Source: Streptomyces barringtoniae (GTDB lineage: Bacteria > Actinomycetota > Actinomycetes > Streptomycetales > Streptomycetaceae). Taken from it: a stretch of 64,000 nt of DNA. The notes below the pieces were generated by a model, which saw nothing but the letters and a program-made list of their open reading frames with translations, made no database searches and was not told where the DNA came from. The position numbers and the translations under genes were made by a program. The DNA lies in NCBI RefSeq assembly GCF_020819595.1, contig NZ_JAJHNP010000008.1, positions 124,001-188,000 of the forward strand. Reading direction: 5' to 3'. Of the stretch, positions 33,927 through 42,750 are shown one piece after another (the first letter of the stretch is position 1; the number at the start of each line of letters is the position of its first letter).

Positions 33927-35657
33927 CTACTTGGTGCACCCCGTCCGCCCGGACGCCAGCGTCGCGCAGGCCTTGGCCTCTGCCGCGTCCTTCACGGCGA
34001 CCATCGGGGTGTAGGCGATGGTGTCGCCCACTCCGGAGGTCTCGCCGGTCTGCCGGGCCTTCCCGGCGGAGACCTGGACCTTGTCGCCCTGGGCGGCCCC
34101 GGTGATACGGCCCCAGGCGGCGCCGCAGGCCTTGCTGTAGCGGACCTCCAGGGTGGTGGTGCCGACGGTGGCGGTCTTGGCGGTGGTCACCAGGTCGCCG
34201 CTGCACCCCATGGCCTCGGCGTCCTTGCCGTCGCAGGCGGAGCCGGTGCACTTGACCCCTGGCGGCGGGGTCGCGTGCGCCGTGGCACTCGGGGACTGTC
34301 GCCCGGCGGCGTTGTCGTGCTTCGCTCCGCCCCGGTTGGTGAAGAAGAAGACGGCGCCGATGACGACGAGCACGCCGACGAGCCCCGCGAGGAACATGAT
34401 CACCCGCTGTCTGCCGGCGTTCCCCGGGGCTGGGGTACCCCCACCGGGCCGGGGCTCCTGTGGCAGGCCGTCGTACGGGGTCGGATTGGCCTGGGTCCAG
34501 CCGGGACCCTCGGGCGAGCCGACGGGCCGCGCACCGCTCGCGCCAGTGGCGCCGGCCCCTGCGGACGCCCCGCCGTCGGGACGGGTGCTCGCCTTGGACG
34601 GCCCCTGATACCCGGCCAGCCCCCAGGAGTTGCCCCTCGAGGTCCCGCCGCGCCCGACTCCGTCCCGACCGGGTCCCACCGCATCGTCCGTCCCCAGACC
34701 CGCGCTGTCGGACACCGCCCGGCCCACACTGCCGGACACCCCTCGGCCCACTCCGTCAGCCGTACCCCGGCCCGCTCCGTCGACCGGCCCCCGGCCCACG
34801 CCGTCGGCGGCACCCAGACCTGCTGCGTCGATCGGCCCCCGGCCCACTCCGGCGCCCGAGCCACGCCCTGATCCATCTCCCGGCCCACGCCCCGAACCGC
34901 CGCCCGAACCACGATCCGAACCATCTTCCGGCCGCCCGCCCGGACCACGCCCCGAAACATGCCCCGAACCGCCGCCCGGTCCCTGCCCCACGCCACCGCC
35001 CGGCCCCCGACCGGAACCGCCGCCGGGACCACGGCCCGAACCGTCACCCGCACCACGCCCCGAGCCGTCGCCCGAGTCACGCCACGAACCGGCGTCCGAA
35101 GCAGGCCCCGGCCCCTGCCCCTGCCCCACGCCACCGCCCGGTCCCCGGAGGGAACCGTCGGTGCGGTCTCGTGTGCGTCCCGGTTCATCCCGTGCGTCGG
35201 CGTCGGGGGCCGTCGGCTGGGTGGGGATCGTCGGGGAGACGCCGGCCGGGCCGGCGATGCCCATGGGTGCGCCGGCGCCCTTGCGGCCGGACGGGCCGCC
35301 GGTCGCCTCGGCCGCCCCGAACTCCCCGAGCGCGGCGCGCGCCTGGGAGATGCGGATCGCCTCCATGGTGCGGTCGTGCCGCATCTCGGCCCGGCTCCAG
35401 GCGCGTTCGGCCAGCTCCCACATCGTGGTCAGGTGCACGAGGTTGGTGCCGGTGACCTCGGCGAGAGCGACGATCGCGCCCTTGGGCGCGAGGAGCCGGC
35501 CGCCCAGGTAACGCTCCCAGGACGTCTTGCTGTAGCCCGTGCGGTCGGCGAGTGCCGCGACGCTCAGGCCGCTGCGGTCCACCAGCCGCCGCACCTGCTG
35601 GGTGAACTCCTTGATCTGCGGGTCCAGATCCTCGGGCAGATCCTTCCAGCGAGGCAT
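33927..35657 (-). CDS. XRE-type HTH membrane protein with Gly/Arg repeat linker and DUF2690 domain
   Basis: This 576-aa protein has four parts. The N-terminal cytoplasmic helix-turn-helix (VRRLVDRSGLSVAALADRT, GYSKTSWERYLGGRLLAPKG) covers about residues 15-100. A low-complexity linker of roughly 250 residues is dominated by GxGRGPGGG repeats. One transmembrane helix (MFLAGLVGVLVVIGAVFFF) is at about residues 418-438. The extracellular DUF2690 domain (CTGSACDGKDAEAMGC to CATLASGRTGC) is at about residues 460-576. The start at ATG 35657 has GAGGGGGA upstream; a longer frame to 35855 is unsupported. The partner, DNA target and DUF2690 function are unknown. Confidence 0.85.
   Translation of the reverse strand: MPRWKDLPEDLDPQIKEFTQQVRRLVDRSGLSVAALADRTGYSKTSWERYLGGRLLAPKGAIVALAEVTGTNLVHLTTMWELAERAWSRAEMRHDRTMEAIRISQARAALGEFGAAEATGGPSGRKGAGAPMGIAGPAGVSPTIPTQPTAPDADARDEPGRTRDRTDGSLRGPGGGVGQGQGPGPASDAGSWRDSGDGSGRGAGDGSGRGPGGGSGRGPGGGVGQGPGGGSGHVSGRGPGGRPEDGSDRGSGGGSGRGPGDGSGRGSGAGVGRGPIDAAGLGAADGVGRGPVDGAGRGTADGVGRGVSGSVGRAVSDSAGLGTDDAVGPGRDGVGRGGTSRGNSWGLAGYQGPSKASTRPDGGASAGAGATGASGARPVGSPEGPGWTQANPTPYDGLPQEPRPGGGTPAPGNAGRQRVIMFLAGLVGVLVVIGAVFFFTNRGGAKHDNAAGRQSPSATAHATPPPGVKCTGSACDGKDAEAMGCSGDLVTTAKTATVGTTTLEVRYSKACGAAWGRITGAAQGDKVQVSAGKARQTGETSGVGDTIAYTPMVAVKDAAEAKACATLASGRTGCTK
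34640..35160. repeat. Degenerate tandem repeats inside the XRE-DUF2690 gene
   Basis: Short GC-rich units of about 15-21 bases (such as CCGCCCGGACCACGCCCCGAA on the plus strand) repeat many times and encode the Gly/Arg-rich linker. The units vary but keep the GRG/GGG pattern, suggesting repeat expansion. Confidence 0.8.
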
Positions 35658-35995
35658 CGATTCCCCCTCTTGCTTCCCCCCGGCATACCCCCGGCGTTTC
35701 CCCGTCCTGGCTACCCACAAGGATGCGCCGACTCGGGATCCCAGTTCCCGGAGTGGGGGCGCACGGGAGCAACACGGCCGCCGGTCATGCCCCAACGTAT
35801 CCCGAACTGTCAAGACATCGACACGGTGAGGACACATGTGGCAGTGCGCGGACACGGTAGCGGAACGGTCACTTCCGTGCCACAGCGCGCAGACAGGCGT
35901 TGAACAGGCAGTTCCCGTCGGGGAAGGCTGAGTTGTGACGGCGGCCCGCCCCTCGTCGGGGGAGGGGGCGGGCCACCGTTGACCCGCACGCCCGT
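35658..35995. other. 338-base intergenic region
   Basis: It contains the upstream side of the XRE-DUF2690 gene and, at the right end, a hairpin that should terminate the response-regulator transcript. No gene is recognised. Near 35806-35830 CGAACTGTCAAGACATCGAC could hold promoter elements, but this is not certain. Confidence 0.4.
35943..35974 (-). terminator. Terminator of the two-component system genes
   Basis: An inverted repeat with arms GGCCCGCCCC and GGGGCGGGCC and a 12-base spacer lies 22 bases beyond the response-regulator stop. No T-run is visible. Confidence 0.55.
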
Positions 35996-36664
35996 TCAGC
36001 CGCCCGGCGTCACCAGTCCCGTCTCGTACGCCAGCACGACCGCCTGGGCCCGGCTGCCCAGGTCGAGCTTGCTCATCGTGCGGTTGAGGTGGGTCTTGAC
36101 GGTGGCCTCGCTGATGTAGAGGCGGTCGGCGATCTCCACGTTGGACAGGCCGCGGGCGGTGAGCTTGAGGACCTCCGTCTCACGCGAGGTGAGGACGGCG
36201 AGGTCGGGCGGGGCCGGCTCGGCCGGGGCCGGGGCCTGCCGGCGGGCGAACGCCTCGACCAGGCGCCGGGTGACGCTGGGCGCGAACAGCGCGTCGCCGC
36301 CCTCGACCGCGGTGACCGCGGCGAGCAGCCGCTCGGGCCCGGAGTCCTTCAGCAGGAACCCGGAGGCCCCGGCGCGCAGGGCCCCGTACACGTACTCGTC
36401 GAGGTCGAAGGTGGTCAGCACCAGCACCCGGGGCGGGCGGCCGTCGGCCTCGGCGAGGATCCGCTCGGTGGCCTCGATGCCGTTGACCCCGGGCATCCGG
36501 ATGTCCATGAGGATCACGTCGGGGCGGGTCTCGGCGGCGAGCCGTACGGCCTCCTCGCCGTCCGCGGCCTCGCCGACGACCTCGAAGCCGGGCGCGGCCT
36601 CCAGCAGGCCGGCGAGTCCGGCGCGGATGAGGAACTGGTCGTCGACGACGAGCACTCTGGTCAT
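35996..36664 (-). CDS. Response regulator, NarL/LuxR family
   Basis: This 222-aa protein has a receiver domain (VLVVDDQFLIRAGLAGLLEA with the acidic pair, phospho-Asp in VILMDIRMPGVNGIEA, and KDSGPE with the conserved Lys). A C-terminal LuxR helix-turn-helix follows (LTSRETEVLKLTARGLSNVE, then IADRLYISEATVKTHLNR). It is 50 bases downstream of the cognate sensor kinase on the same strand. The targets of the pair are unknown. Confidence 0.93.
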   Translation of the reverse strand: MTRVLVVDDQFLIRAGLAGLLEAAPGFEVVGEAADGEEAVRLAAETRPDVILMDIRMPGVNGIEATERILAEADGRPPRVLVLTTFDLDEYVYGALRAGASGFLLKDSGPERLLAAVTAVEGGDALFAPSVTRRLVEAFARRQAPAPAEPAPPDLAVLTSRETEVLKLTARGLSNVEIADRLYISEATVKTHLNRTMSKLDLGSRAQAVVLAYETGLVTPGG

Positions 36665-36714
36665 GCCGTACGGACGTCCCCTCGCCGTGCGCCGTCCCGT
36701 TGCCGGCGCCGTCC

Positions 36715-37884
36715 CTACCGCTCCGCCTCCGGTACGCCCGTGCCGCCGCGCTCGGCGGCCGAGGTGGGCAGGGTCAGCAGGACCTCGAAGCCGCCCTCGG
36801 AGCGTGGGCCGACCGCGATCGTCCCGCCGTAGAGCTTGGCCCGTTCGCGCATGCCGATCAAGCCGTGGCCACCGCCCGCCGGCACTCTGGCCGGAATCGT
36901 CCCCTGCCCGTCGTCGGTGACGCACACGGTCAGCTCGTGGGCGCCGTACCGGAGTTCCACGCGCGCGTGCGCCGGACCCGCGTGTTTGAGGGCGTTGGTG
37001 AGGGCTTCCTGGACGACCCGGTAGGCGCACAGTTCGACGCCGGGCGGCAGCGGGCGCTCGGTGCCCGCCACGGTGAGGTCCACGGGCAGTCCGCCGGCCC
37101 GGACCCGGTCGAGGAGTTCGCAGAGCCGGGCCAGCGTGGGCATGGGGGCACGCTCGGGCGCCTCGGGGTCCGCCTCGCGCAGCACCTGCAGCATGCGGCG
37201 CAGCTCCTCCAGGGCCTCGCCGCTGGTGTCCGCGATGGTGCCGAGGGCGCCGCGTGCCCGGCCCGGGTTGGAGTCGAAGACGAACCGGGCGAGGCCGGCC
37301 TGCACCGAGATGACGGACATGTGGTGGGCGACCACGTCGTGCAGCTCGCGGGCGATCCGGCCCCGTTCCTCGGTGACCGCTCGCCGGGCCCGCTCGGCCT
37401 GTTCGGCGCGCAGCCGCCGGGTGAGTTCGGCGGAGCGGCGGGCCAGGTGCCCGAACCAGACCAGCACCGAGCAGTAGAGCAGGGCCTGGCCGAGCACGGA
37501 CGCCATGGACGGGGTGTGGCTGACCACCCCGGCGTACGCCCAGACCCCGGTCATGCAGGCCGCGCAGACCAGGGCGGTGCGCACGGGGCGTACGGAGGCG
37601 ACGGTGTACAGCGCGAGCATGGAGCCGAAGGTGCACACCACCGGCCAGTAGCCGAGGGTGATGTAGAGGATCGCGGCGGCCTGCACGACGGCGAAGACGG
37701 CGAGGGGCCACCGGCCGCGCAGGGCGACCGGCAGATGGGCGAGGGCGACCAGGACGTAGGCGCGGGCGTCGAGTTCCGGCCAGCCCTGCGACCGCGACTC
37801 CTGCCCGAGCAGCACGGCGACCACGGCCATGGCGACCGCGATCAGCGTGTCCACGACGAGCGGGCGGGGGGTCGGCGGTCGCAT
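36715..37884 (-). CDS. Sensor histidine kinase, HisKA_3 type
   Basis: This 389-aa membrane kinase has about five hydrophobic segments in the first 140 residues, a dimerisation/phospho-acceptor region (RGRIARELHDVVAHHMSVIS with the phospho-His) and an ATPase domain with the N-box VVQEALTNALKHAG and G-box DDGQGTIPARVPAGGGHGL. The lack of a large extracellular domain suggests it senses something in or at the membrane. ATG 37884 is preferred; a longer frame to 38400 is not supported. It precedes its response regulator. Confidence 0.92.
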   Translation of the reverse strand: MRPPTPRPLVVDTLIAVAMAVVAVLLGQESRSQGWPELDARAYVLVALAHLPVALRGRWPLAVFAVVQAAAILYITLGYWPVVCTFGSMLALYTVASVRPVRTALVCAACMTGVWAYAGVVSHTPSMASVLGQALLYCSVLVWFGHLARRSAELTRRLRAEQAERARRAVTEERGRIARELHDVVAHHMSVISVQAGLARFVFDSNPGRARGALGTIADTSGEALEELRRMLQVLREADPEAPERAPMPTLARLCELLDRVRAGGLPVDLTVAGTERPLPPGVELCAYRVVQEALTNALKHAGPAHARVELRYGAHELTVCVTDDGQGTIPARVPAGGGHGLIGMRERAKLYGGTIAVGPRSEGGFEVLLTLPTSAAERGGTGVPEAER

Positions 37885-38102
37885 CGCCGCAGGGTAACGC
37901 CCAAGGCCGGAGGCCGGAGTCAACCCTGCGCGGTACAGCGGAAGTTGCAGGAACCGGCGGCCTACCCGCCCAGGGAGGTACGGCAGTTCGTCCCGCCGGG
38001 GGAGGCGGACTCCGGGCGGGCGGCCGTACGCTCGCAGGGACGGGGGATGCGCCGGTGGCCCGCGTCCCAGGGGGAGGCGGGCCACCGGCGGCGCGGACTC
38101 GG

Positions 38103-38567
38103 CTACTTGTTGCTGCTGAGCGTGACGTGCAGGAGGTCCTTCAGGAACGGGATCTGCAGCCGCGGATCCGGCTGGGCCATCAACGCCAGCAGGACGATCG
38201 CGAGGCCGAGGACGCCGTAGGTGGCGATGTCCGTGAAACGGGAGCGCACGGCGAGCATGCCGACGCTCGGAAGTATCCAGCGCATGACCGCGCCGGCCAG
38301 CAGGGCCGCGCCGATCACCAGGGTGCCGGCGCGGAAGGCGTCGAGGGAGGTCAGCAGCAGGCCGAACGCGACCCCGCCGAGCACCACGAGCAGGGGCCAC
38401 TGCCGCGCCGGGGCCGGGGCGTCACCGGGCGCGGCCCGGCCGCCGCCCTCGGGCCGCGCGGTGTCCCTGGTGATCCTCGGGAAGCGGCGGGTGGTCCGCT
38501 TCGGACGCTCCTCGGCGCTGTGCGTACCGCGGGTGACCGCCCCCGCGCGGGCGCCCTCAGCCGACAC
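38103..38567 (-). CDS. DUF3017 domain membrane protein
   Basis: This 154-aa protein has a polar N-terminal region of about 55 residues, then three hydrophobic helices (WPLLVVLGGVAFGLLLTSL, GTLVIGAALLAGAVMRWILP and ATYGVLGLAIVLLALMA). It matches the DUF3017 family, which is usually found next to folD in actinomycetes, as here. The GTG start at 38567 overlaps the end of folD by 11 bases, so the two are likely co-translated. The function is not known. Confidence 0.85.
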   Translation of the reverse strand: MSAEGARAGAVTRGTHSAEERPKRTTRRFPRITRDTARPEGGGRAAPGDAPAPARQWPLLVVLGGVAFGLLLTSLDAFRAGTLVIGAALLAGAVMRWILPSVGMLAVRSRFTDIATYGVLGLAIVLLALMAQPDPRLQIPFLKDLLHVTLSSNK

Positions 38568-39411
38568 TGCGCTCCGCCGCCTCGACCACGTTGACCAGCA
38601 GCTGCGCCCGGGTCATCGGGCCCACGCCACCGGGGTTCGGGGAGATCCAGCCGGCCACCTCGGTGACGTCCGGGTGGACGTCACCCATGATCTTGCCCTC
38701 GGCGTTGCGGGAGACACCGACGTCCAGGACGGCGACGCCCGGCTTGACGTCCTCGGCGCGGATCAGGTGCGGGGAGCCCGCCGCGGCGATGATGATGTCG
38801 GCCCGCTTGAGGTGGGCGGACAGATCGCGGGTGCCGGTGTGGCACTGGGTCACGGTGGCGTTCTCGCTGCGGCGGGTGAGCAGCAGCGGCATCGGCCGGC
38901 CGATGGTGACACCGCGGCCGACGACCACGACCTCGGCGCCCTTGATCTCCACGCCGTGCGCGCGCAGCAGGGTGAGGATGCCGTTGGGGGTGCAGGGCAG
39001 CGGGGCCGGCTCGTTCAGGACCAGCCGGCCGAGGTTCATCGGGTGGAGGCCGTCGGCGTCCTTGGCCGGGTCCATCAGCTCCAGGATGCGGTTCTCGTCG
39101 ATGCCCTTGGGCAGCGGCAGCTGGACGATGTAACCGGTGCAGGCCGCGTCCTCGTTCAGCTCGCGGACGACCGCCTCGATCTCCTCCTGGGTGGCGGTGG
39201 CCGGCAGCTCGCGCTGGATGGAGGCGATGCCCACCTGCGCGCAGTCGCGGTGCTTGCCGGCGACGTACTTCTGGCTGCCGGGGTCGTCCCCGACCAGGAT
39301 CGTGCCGAGGCCGGGCGTGACGCCCCTCTCCTTCAGCGCCGCCACGCGGGCGGTCAGATCGGACTTGATCGCGGCTGCGGTGGCCTTGCCATCGAGAATC
39401 TGGGCGGTCAT
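38557..39411 (-). CDS. folD: Methylenetetrahydrofolate dehydrogenase/cyclohydrolase
   Basis: This bifunctional one-carbon enzyme, 284 aa, interconverts methylene-, methenyl- and formyl-tetrahydrofolate. Motifs are LVGDDPGSQKYVAGKHRDC with the catalytic Lys, GYIVQLPLPKGIDENRILE, VVVGRGVTIGRPMPLLL and DVGVSRNAEGKIMGDV. ATG 39411 has a GGGGGG stretch upstream. A longer frame to 39510 is not supported. It is followed by the overlapping DUF3017 gene. Confidence 0.97.
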   Translation of the reverse strand: MTAQILDGKATAAAIKSDLTARVAALKERGVTPGLGTILVGDDPGSQKYVAGKHRDCAQVGIASIQRELPATATQEEIEAVVRELNEDAACTGYIVQLPLPKGIDENRILELMDPAKDADGLHPMNLGRLVLNEPAPLPCTPNGILTLLRAHGVEIKGAEVVVVGRGVTIGRPMPLLLTRRSENATVTQCHTGTRDLSAHLKRADIIIAAAGSPHLIRAEDVKPGVAVLDVGVSRNAEGKIMGDVHPDVTEVAGWISPNPGGVGPMTRAQLLVNVVEAAERSVG

Positions 39412-39673
39412 ACCCCCCATCCTCGCGGATGACCCGCCCCCGGTTCCAATCCGGGTGGCCGGGCGCGGTACCGCAATGTCGGCGGATGATCGACGATGTT
39501 GCACTTGCACAACACCTGCGTCATCTGGCTGGACAAGTCAGTAACCGGTCAAGAACGATGAGAAGCACAGTGCAGCGGGCAGCTCATCGGGGGGACGACC
39601 GCATCTGTAGTAACTCTCCTCCGTGCAGTGCCGCGCCTCGTCCCCGCACTCGACCAACGGAGGAAACACCGCC

Positions 39674-40231
39674 ATGAGCTTCGGTGACCCGAACAATCCC
39701 TACGGCCCGCCGCAGGGCCAGCAGCCCGGCTACGGCTACCCGGCCCAGTCGCAGCAGCAGCCCGGCTACGGCTACCCGGCCGCCCCTCCGGTCCAGCAGC
39801 CGTACGGCGCCGGCGCCCCGATGACCGCCATGCCGGGCAACGTCAGCGCGGCCCGTGTGCTGCTGTGGGTGATCGTCGGTCTGCAGGTGATCGGCGTGGC
39901 GATCTTCGCCTTCGCCGGTGTGGCCCTCAACAAGGCCAACAACGACAGCTCCGTCCCCTCGACCCTCCGGGACTACCCGGTCGGCGTGATGTGGGCCTTC
40001 GCGGCGCTCGCCCTCGCGTGGCTGGTGTGGGCGGCCGTCCTGGCGTCGAAGTTCACCACCGGCGGCAACAGCCTGCGCGTCACGGCCCTGGTCTTCGGCA
40101 TCATCACCGCGGTGCTCGCTCTCTACCCGTTCACGCTGCTCGGCATCATCCACCTGGTGCTCGGCATCCTGATCGCCTGCTTCGTGGGCGGCTCCAACGG
40201 CAAGGCCTGGTTCAACCGCGCGCGTTACTGA
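39674..40231 (+). CDS. Membrane protein with Gly/Tyr/Pro/Gln-rich N-terminus
   Basis: This 185-aa protein has a low-complexity cytoplasmic N-terminus of about 55 residues with two near-identical QQPGYGYPA units. Three to four hydrophobic helices follow (VLLWVIVGLQVIGVAIFAFA, VMWAFAALALAWLVWAAVLA, VTALVFGIITAVLALYPF, LLGIIHLVLGILIACFV). It has a strong ribosome site (GGAGGAAAC). The shape is common among Streptomyces membrane proteins of unknown role. It is followed by a GC-rich hairpin. Confidence 0.8.
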   Translation: MSFGDPNNPYGPPQGQQPGYGYPAQSQQQPGYGYPAAPPVQQPYGAGAPMTAMPGNVSAARVLLWVIVGLQVIGVAIFAFAGVALNKANNDSSVPSTLRDYPVGVMWAFAALALAWLVWAAVLASKFTTGGNSLRVTALVFGIITAVLALYPFTLLGIIHLVLGILIACFVGGSNGKAWFNRARY

Positions 40232-40274
40232 ACGCGCCCGCGCAACGGAACAGTTCGCGCCATTTCAACGCAGA

Positions 40275-40311
40275 GGGCCGTGTCTCACCCGTCCAGGGGG
40301 AGGCACGGCCC
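40275..40311 (+). terminator. Hairpin downstream of the 39674 gene
   Basis: GGGCCGTG and CACGGCCC arms enclose a 21-base loop between the membrane-protein gene and the FHA-like gene. No clear T-run is present. Confidence 0.6.
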
Positions 40312-40384
40312 CGGTGTCTCCCCCTAGTCTGGCGGACGGAGCCGTTCCCGGCCGGGGTGGCCGTCAGGCACGGGGAGACGCACC

Positions 40385-41140
40385 TTGTACAGCATCATCG
40401 TCGTACCTCCGCCGACCCCGGAGGACCGACAGCACAGCACCCAGATCCGGCTCGCCCCGGGTGAGCGCCTCAGCTTCGGACGGGCGTCCGGCAACGGTCT
40501 GACGATCCCGCACGACGGGGTCTCCCGCCGGGCCGGCGAACTCAGCGCCCAGGGCGCGTTCTGGATACTGAGCAACCTGTCCGCGCGCCAGACCTACGTC
40601 GTGGAGAACCCGGAGGGCGCCGGCGAGCACATCAAGGTCGGCCCGGGCCGGCTCGACGCGCCCGTCCCGTTCGAGTTCTCGCGGATCGTGCTGCCCGCCG
40701 CCGGCGACCTGCTGACGATCGAGGTGTGGGCGCCGCGCCACGACTATCTGCGGGAGGAGGCCGGACCGGACGGCGACACCACCGCGCCCGCCTTCTCCGT
40801 CGACCGCACCAAGCGCTACTTCGCCGTCCTGGCCGCCCTGTGCGAACCGCGGCTGCGCGGCGACCCGCACGCCCCGCTGCCCACGGTCGACCAGGTCGTC
40901 GACCGGCTGCGCCCCGCCTGGCCGGCCGCCTCGCGCACCTCCGTGCAGTGGAACATCGACTACCTGGCGGTGAAGCTGCGGCTCAAGCCCGGCCCGGAGA
41001 CCGCGGGCACCGGTCCGCGCCTCAACGGCAAGAAGGAGTCCCTGGTGTCCCTGGCGCTCCGCTTCGACCTCGTACGGGAGGACGACCTGGTCGTCCTGTC
41101 CGCCGACACCGAGGCCGACGCCGGCCGTACGGCCCGGTGA
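40385..41140 (+). CDS. FHA-like domain protein with C-terminal helical domain
   Basis: This 251-aa protein starts at TTG 40385 after GGGGAG. Its N-terminal half has an FHA-like beta pattern, with LSFGRASGNGLTIPHDGVSR matching the usual GR...SR core. The conserved His that normally follows the SR pair is absent (SRRAGELSA instead). The C-terminal half (TKRYFAVLAALCEPRLRGDP to LSLALRFDLVREDDLV) looks alpha-helical and winged-helix-like. Its stop overlaps the kinase start by four bases (GTGA), so the two are translated together and probably work as a pair. Confidence 0.82.
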   Translation: MYSIIVVPPPTPEDRQHSTQIRLAPGERLSFGRASGNGLTIPHDGVSRRAGELSAQGAFWILSNLSARQTYVVENPEGAGEHIKVGPGRLDAPVPFEFSRIVLPAAGDLLTIEVWAPRHDYLREEAGPDGDTTAPAFSVDRTKRYFAVLAALCEPRLRGDPHAPLPTVDQVVDRLRPAWPAASRTSVQWNIDYLAVKLRLKPGPETAGTGPRLNGKKESLVSLALRFDLVREDDLVVLSADTEADAGRTAR

Positions 41141-42669
41141 CCGAGCCGTACGCCGTGCCGGTGCCGCGGGGCTACCGGGTCGGCGCCTGGGAGGTGCGCG
41201 AACCGATCGCGACGGGCGCCTTCGGCAGCGTGTACACGGGCCGGCGCACCGGTGACCGCGAGGAGCTGCCGGGCACCGCAGCGCTGAAGTTCCTGCCCAC
41301 CGGCACCGGCACCCCGCGCCAACTGACCCATCTGCGCGAGCTCATCGAGCGCGAGATCGACCTGCACCGGCGGCTCAGGAGGCCGCGGCTGATCCGGATG
41401 TACGAGTCGCTCGTCGTCGACGACCCGGGCCGCCCCGAACTCGACGGCGCCACCGTCCTCGTCCTGGAGCGGGCCGAGGGCTCCCTGTCCGCCCTGCTCG
41501 CCGCCGCGCCGCGCCCGGACGCCGGGCCCGCCCTGCTCGCCCAGATCTGCGAGGGGCTGGCGCAACTGCACCGGGCGGGCTGGGTGCACGGGGACCTGAA
41601 ACCGGCCAACGTGCTGCTGATGGCGGACGGTTCGGCGCGGCTCGCCGACTTCAACATGGCCGCCGAACTGGAGGGCACCCACGCCTACACCCCGGCCTTC
41701 TCCACCCCCGACTACACCCCGCCCGAACTGCTGTGGGCGGAGATCGGCCAACGCGGCCGGCGGATCCGTCCGTCCGCCGACGTCTGGGCCTTCGGCGTGC
41801 TCGCCCATCTCGTCCTCACCGACTCCTTCCCGCTGTCCGGCGCCACCCCCACGGCCCGCCGCGACGCGGCCGCCGCCTATGCGCGCGGCACCGACGAACT
41901 GCGCCTGTCACCCCAACTCCCGGACTCCTGGCGGGAGATCGTGCGGGACTGCCTGGCCCGCACGCACGAGGCACGCATCGGCACCGAGGCGCTGCTGCGC
42001 CGCGTCGAGGCGGCCGCCGGCACGGGCCGCTCGCCGCGCCTGCCCCGGCTCTTCCCGCGCCGCAGACGCCGGCGGACGGTCATCGCGGGCGCCGCGGCCG
42101 CCACCGTCGCCGTGGCGGCCCTGGGATACGGCATCAGCACCTGGACGGCTGCCGGCGGCACCGACGACAAGGGCGTGGCCACCTACGGCGCCTCCGAACT
42201 CCGCACGGACAAGGGCGTCCCCGTGCAGTACCGAAAGCTCATCGTCGACTCCGCCCACGCCTGCCCCGGGCCCGACGTCACCCCCGCGCTCGTCGCGGCG
42301 ATGCTGAAGGCCGAGAGCAATTTCGACCCGAACCTCTCCGACCCGGCCAAGCACGAGTTCGGCATCGCCCGCTGGACCCCCGCCGTCCTGCGCTGGTACA
42401 TGCGCGACGACGGCGTCCCCGCGACGGCGACGCCCACCCCGCCCCTCACGCCCTCCGTCTCCATCCCGGCCATGGGCCGCTACCTCTGCTTCATGGCACC
42501 CCACCTGAAGTCCGGCCTGCCCGGCGACAAGCGGGTGCTGCTCGCCGCCGCCTACCGGACGTCGTACTCGAAAGTGAACGACACGGGCGGAGTTCCCCCG
42601 AAGTACCGCGACTACTGCGCCCGTGTCGCCCACTACCTCAAGGAGTACACGCCCCCGGGAAAGAAGTGA
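41137..42669 (+). CDS. Transmembrane Ser/Thr kinase fused to an extracellular lysozyme/transglycosylase-like domain
   Basis: This 510-aa protein starts at GTG 41137. The kinase domain (about residues 10-275) has a Gly-rich loop IATGAFGSVYTG, Lys in AALKFLP, catalytic loop VHGDLKPANVLL (HGD in place of HRD) and DFN in place of DFG, followed by PEL in YTPPELL. A transmembrane helix is near residue 325 (AGAAAATVAVAALGYGI). The extracellular domain (about residues 380-505) has VTPALVAAMLKAESNFDPN, the catalytic-Glu pattern of soluble lytic transglycosylases, then EFGIARWTP and a C-terminal YRDYCARVAHYLKEY. It is coupled to the upstream FHA-like gene. Confidence 0.85.
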   Translation: MTEPYAVPVPRGYRVGAWEVREPIATGAFGSVYTGRRTGDREELPGTAALKFLPTGTGTPRQLTHLRELIEREIDLHRRLRRPRLIRMYESLVVDDPGRPELDGATVLVLERAEGSLSALLAAAPRPDAGPALLAQICEGLAQLHRAGWVHGDLKPANVLLMADGSARLADFNMAAELEGTHAYTPAFSTPDYTPPELLWAEIGQRGRRIRPSADVWAFGVLAHLVLTDSFPLSGATPTARRDAAAAYARGTDELRLSPQLPDSWREIVRDCLARTHEARIGTEALLRRVEAAAGTGRSPRLPRLFPRRRRRRTVIAGAAAATVAVAALGYGISTWTAAGGTDDKGVATYGASELRTDKGVPVQYRKLIVDSAHACPGPDVTPALVAAMLKAESNFDPNLSDPAKHEFGIARWTPAVLRWYMRDDGVPATATPTPPLTPSVSIPAMGRYLCFMAPHLKSGLPGDKRVLLAAAYRTSYSKVNDTGGVPPKYRDYCARVAHYLKEYTPPGKK

Positions 42670-42750
42670 CCCTCAGACGTCCGAGGTACCTGCGGGCGGG
42701 CGCGGCTGGGACGGTGGAACCACCGAACCACTCGTTCACATGGGGGAACA

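Noticed and set aside
33604..34014. 136-codon open frame in the region between mdh and the XRE gene
   Set aside because: Arg/Pro-rich composition typical of a shadow, with no start site or conserved feature.
39429..39677. 82-codon open frame in the folD upstream gap, containing a short Leu/His-rich start
   Set aside because: It overlaps the next real gene's ribosome site, has no supported start, and shows no family.
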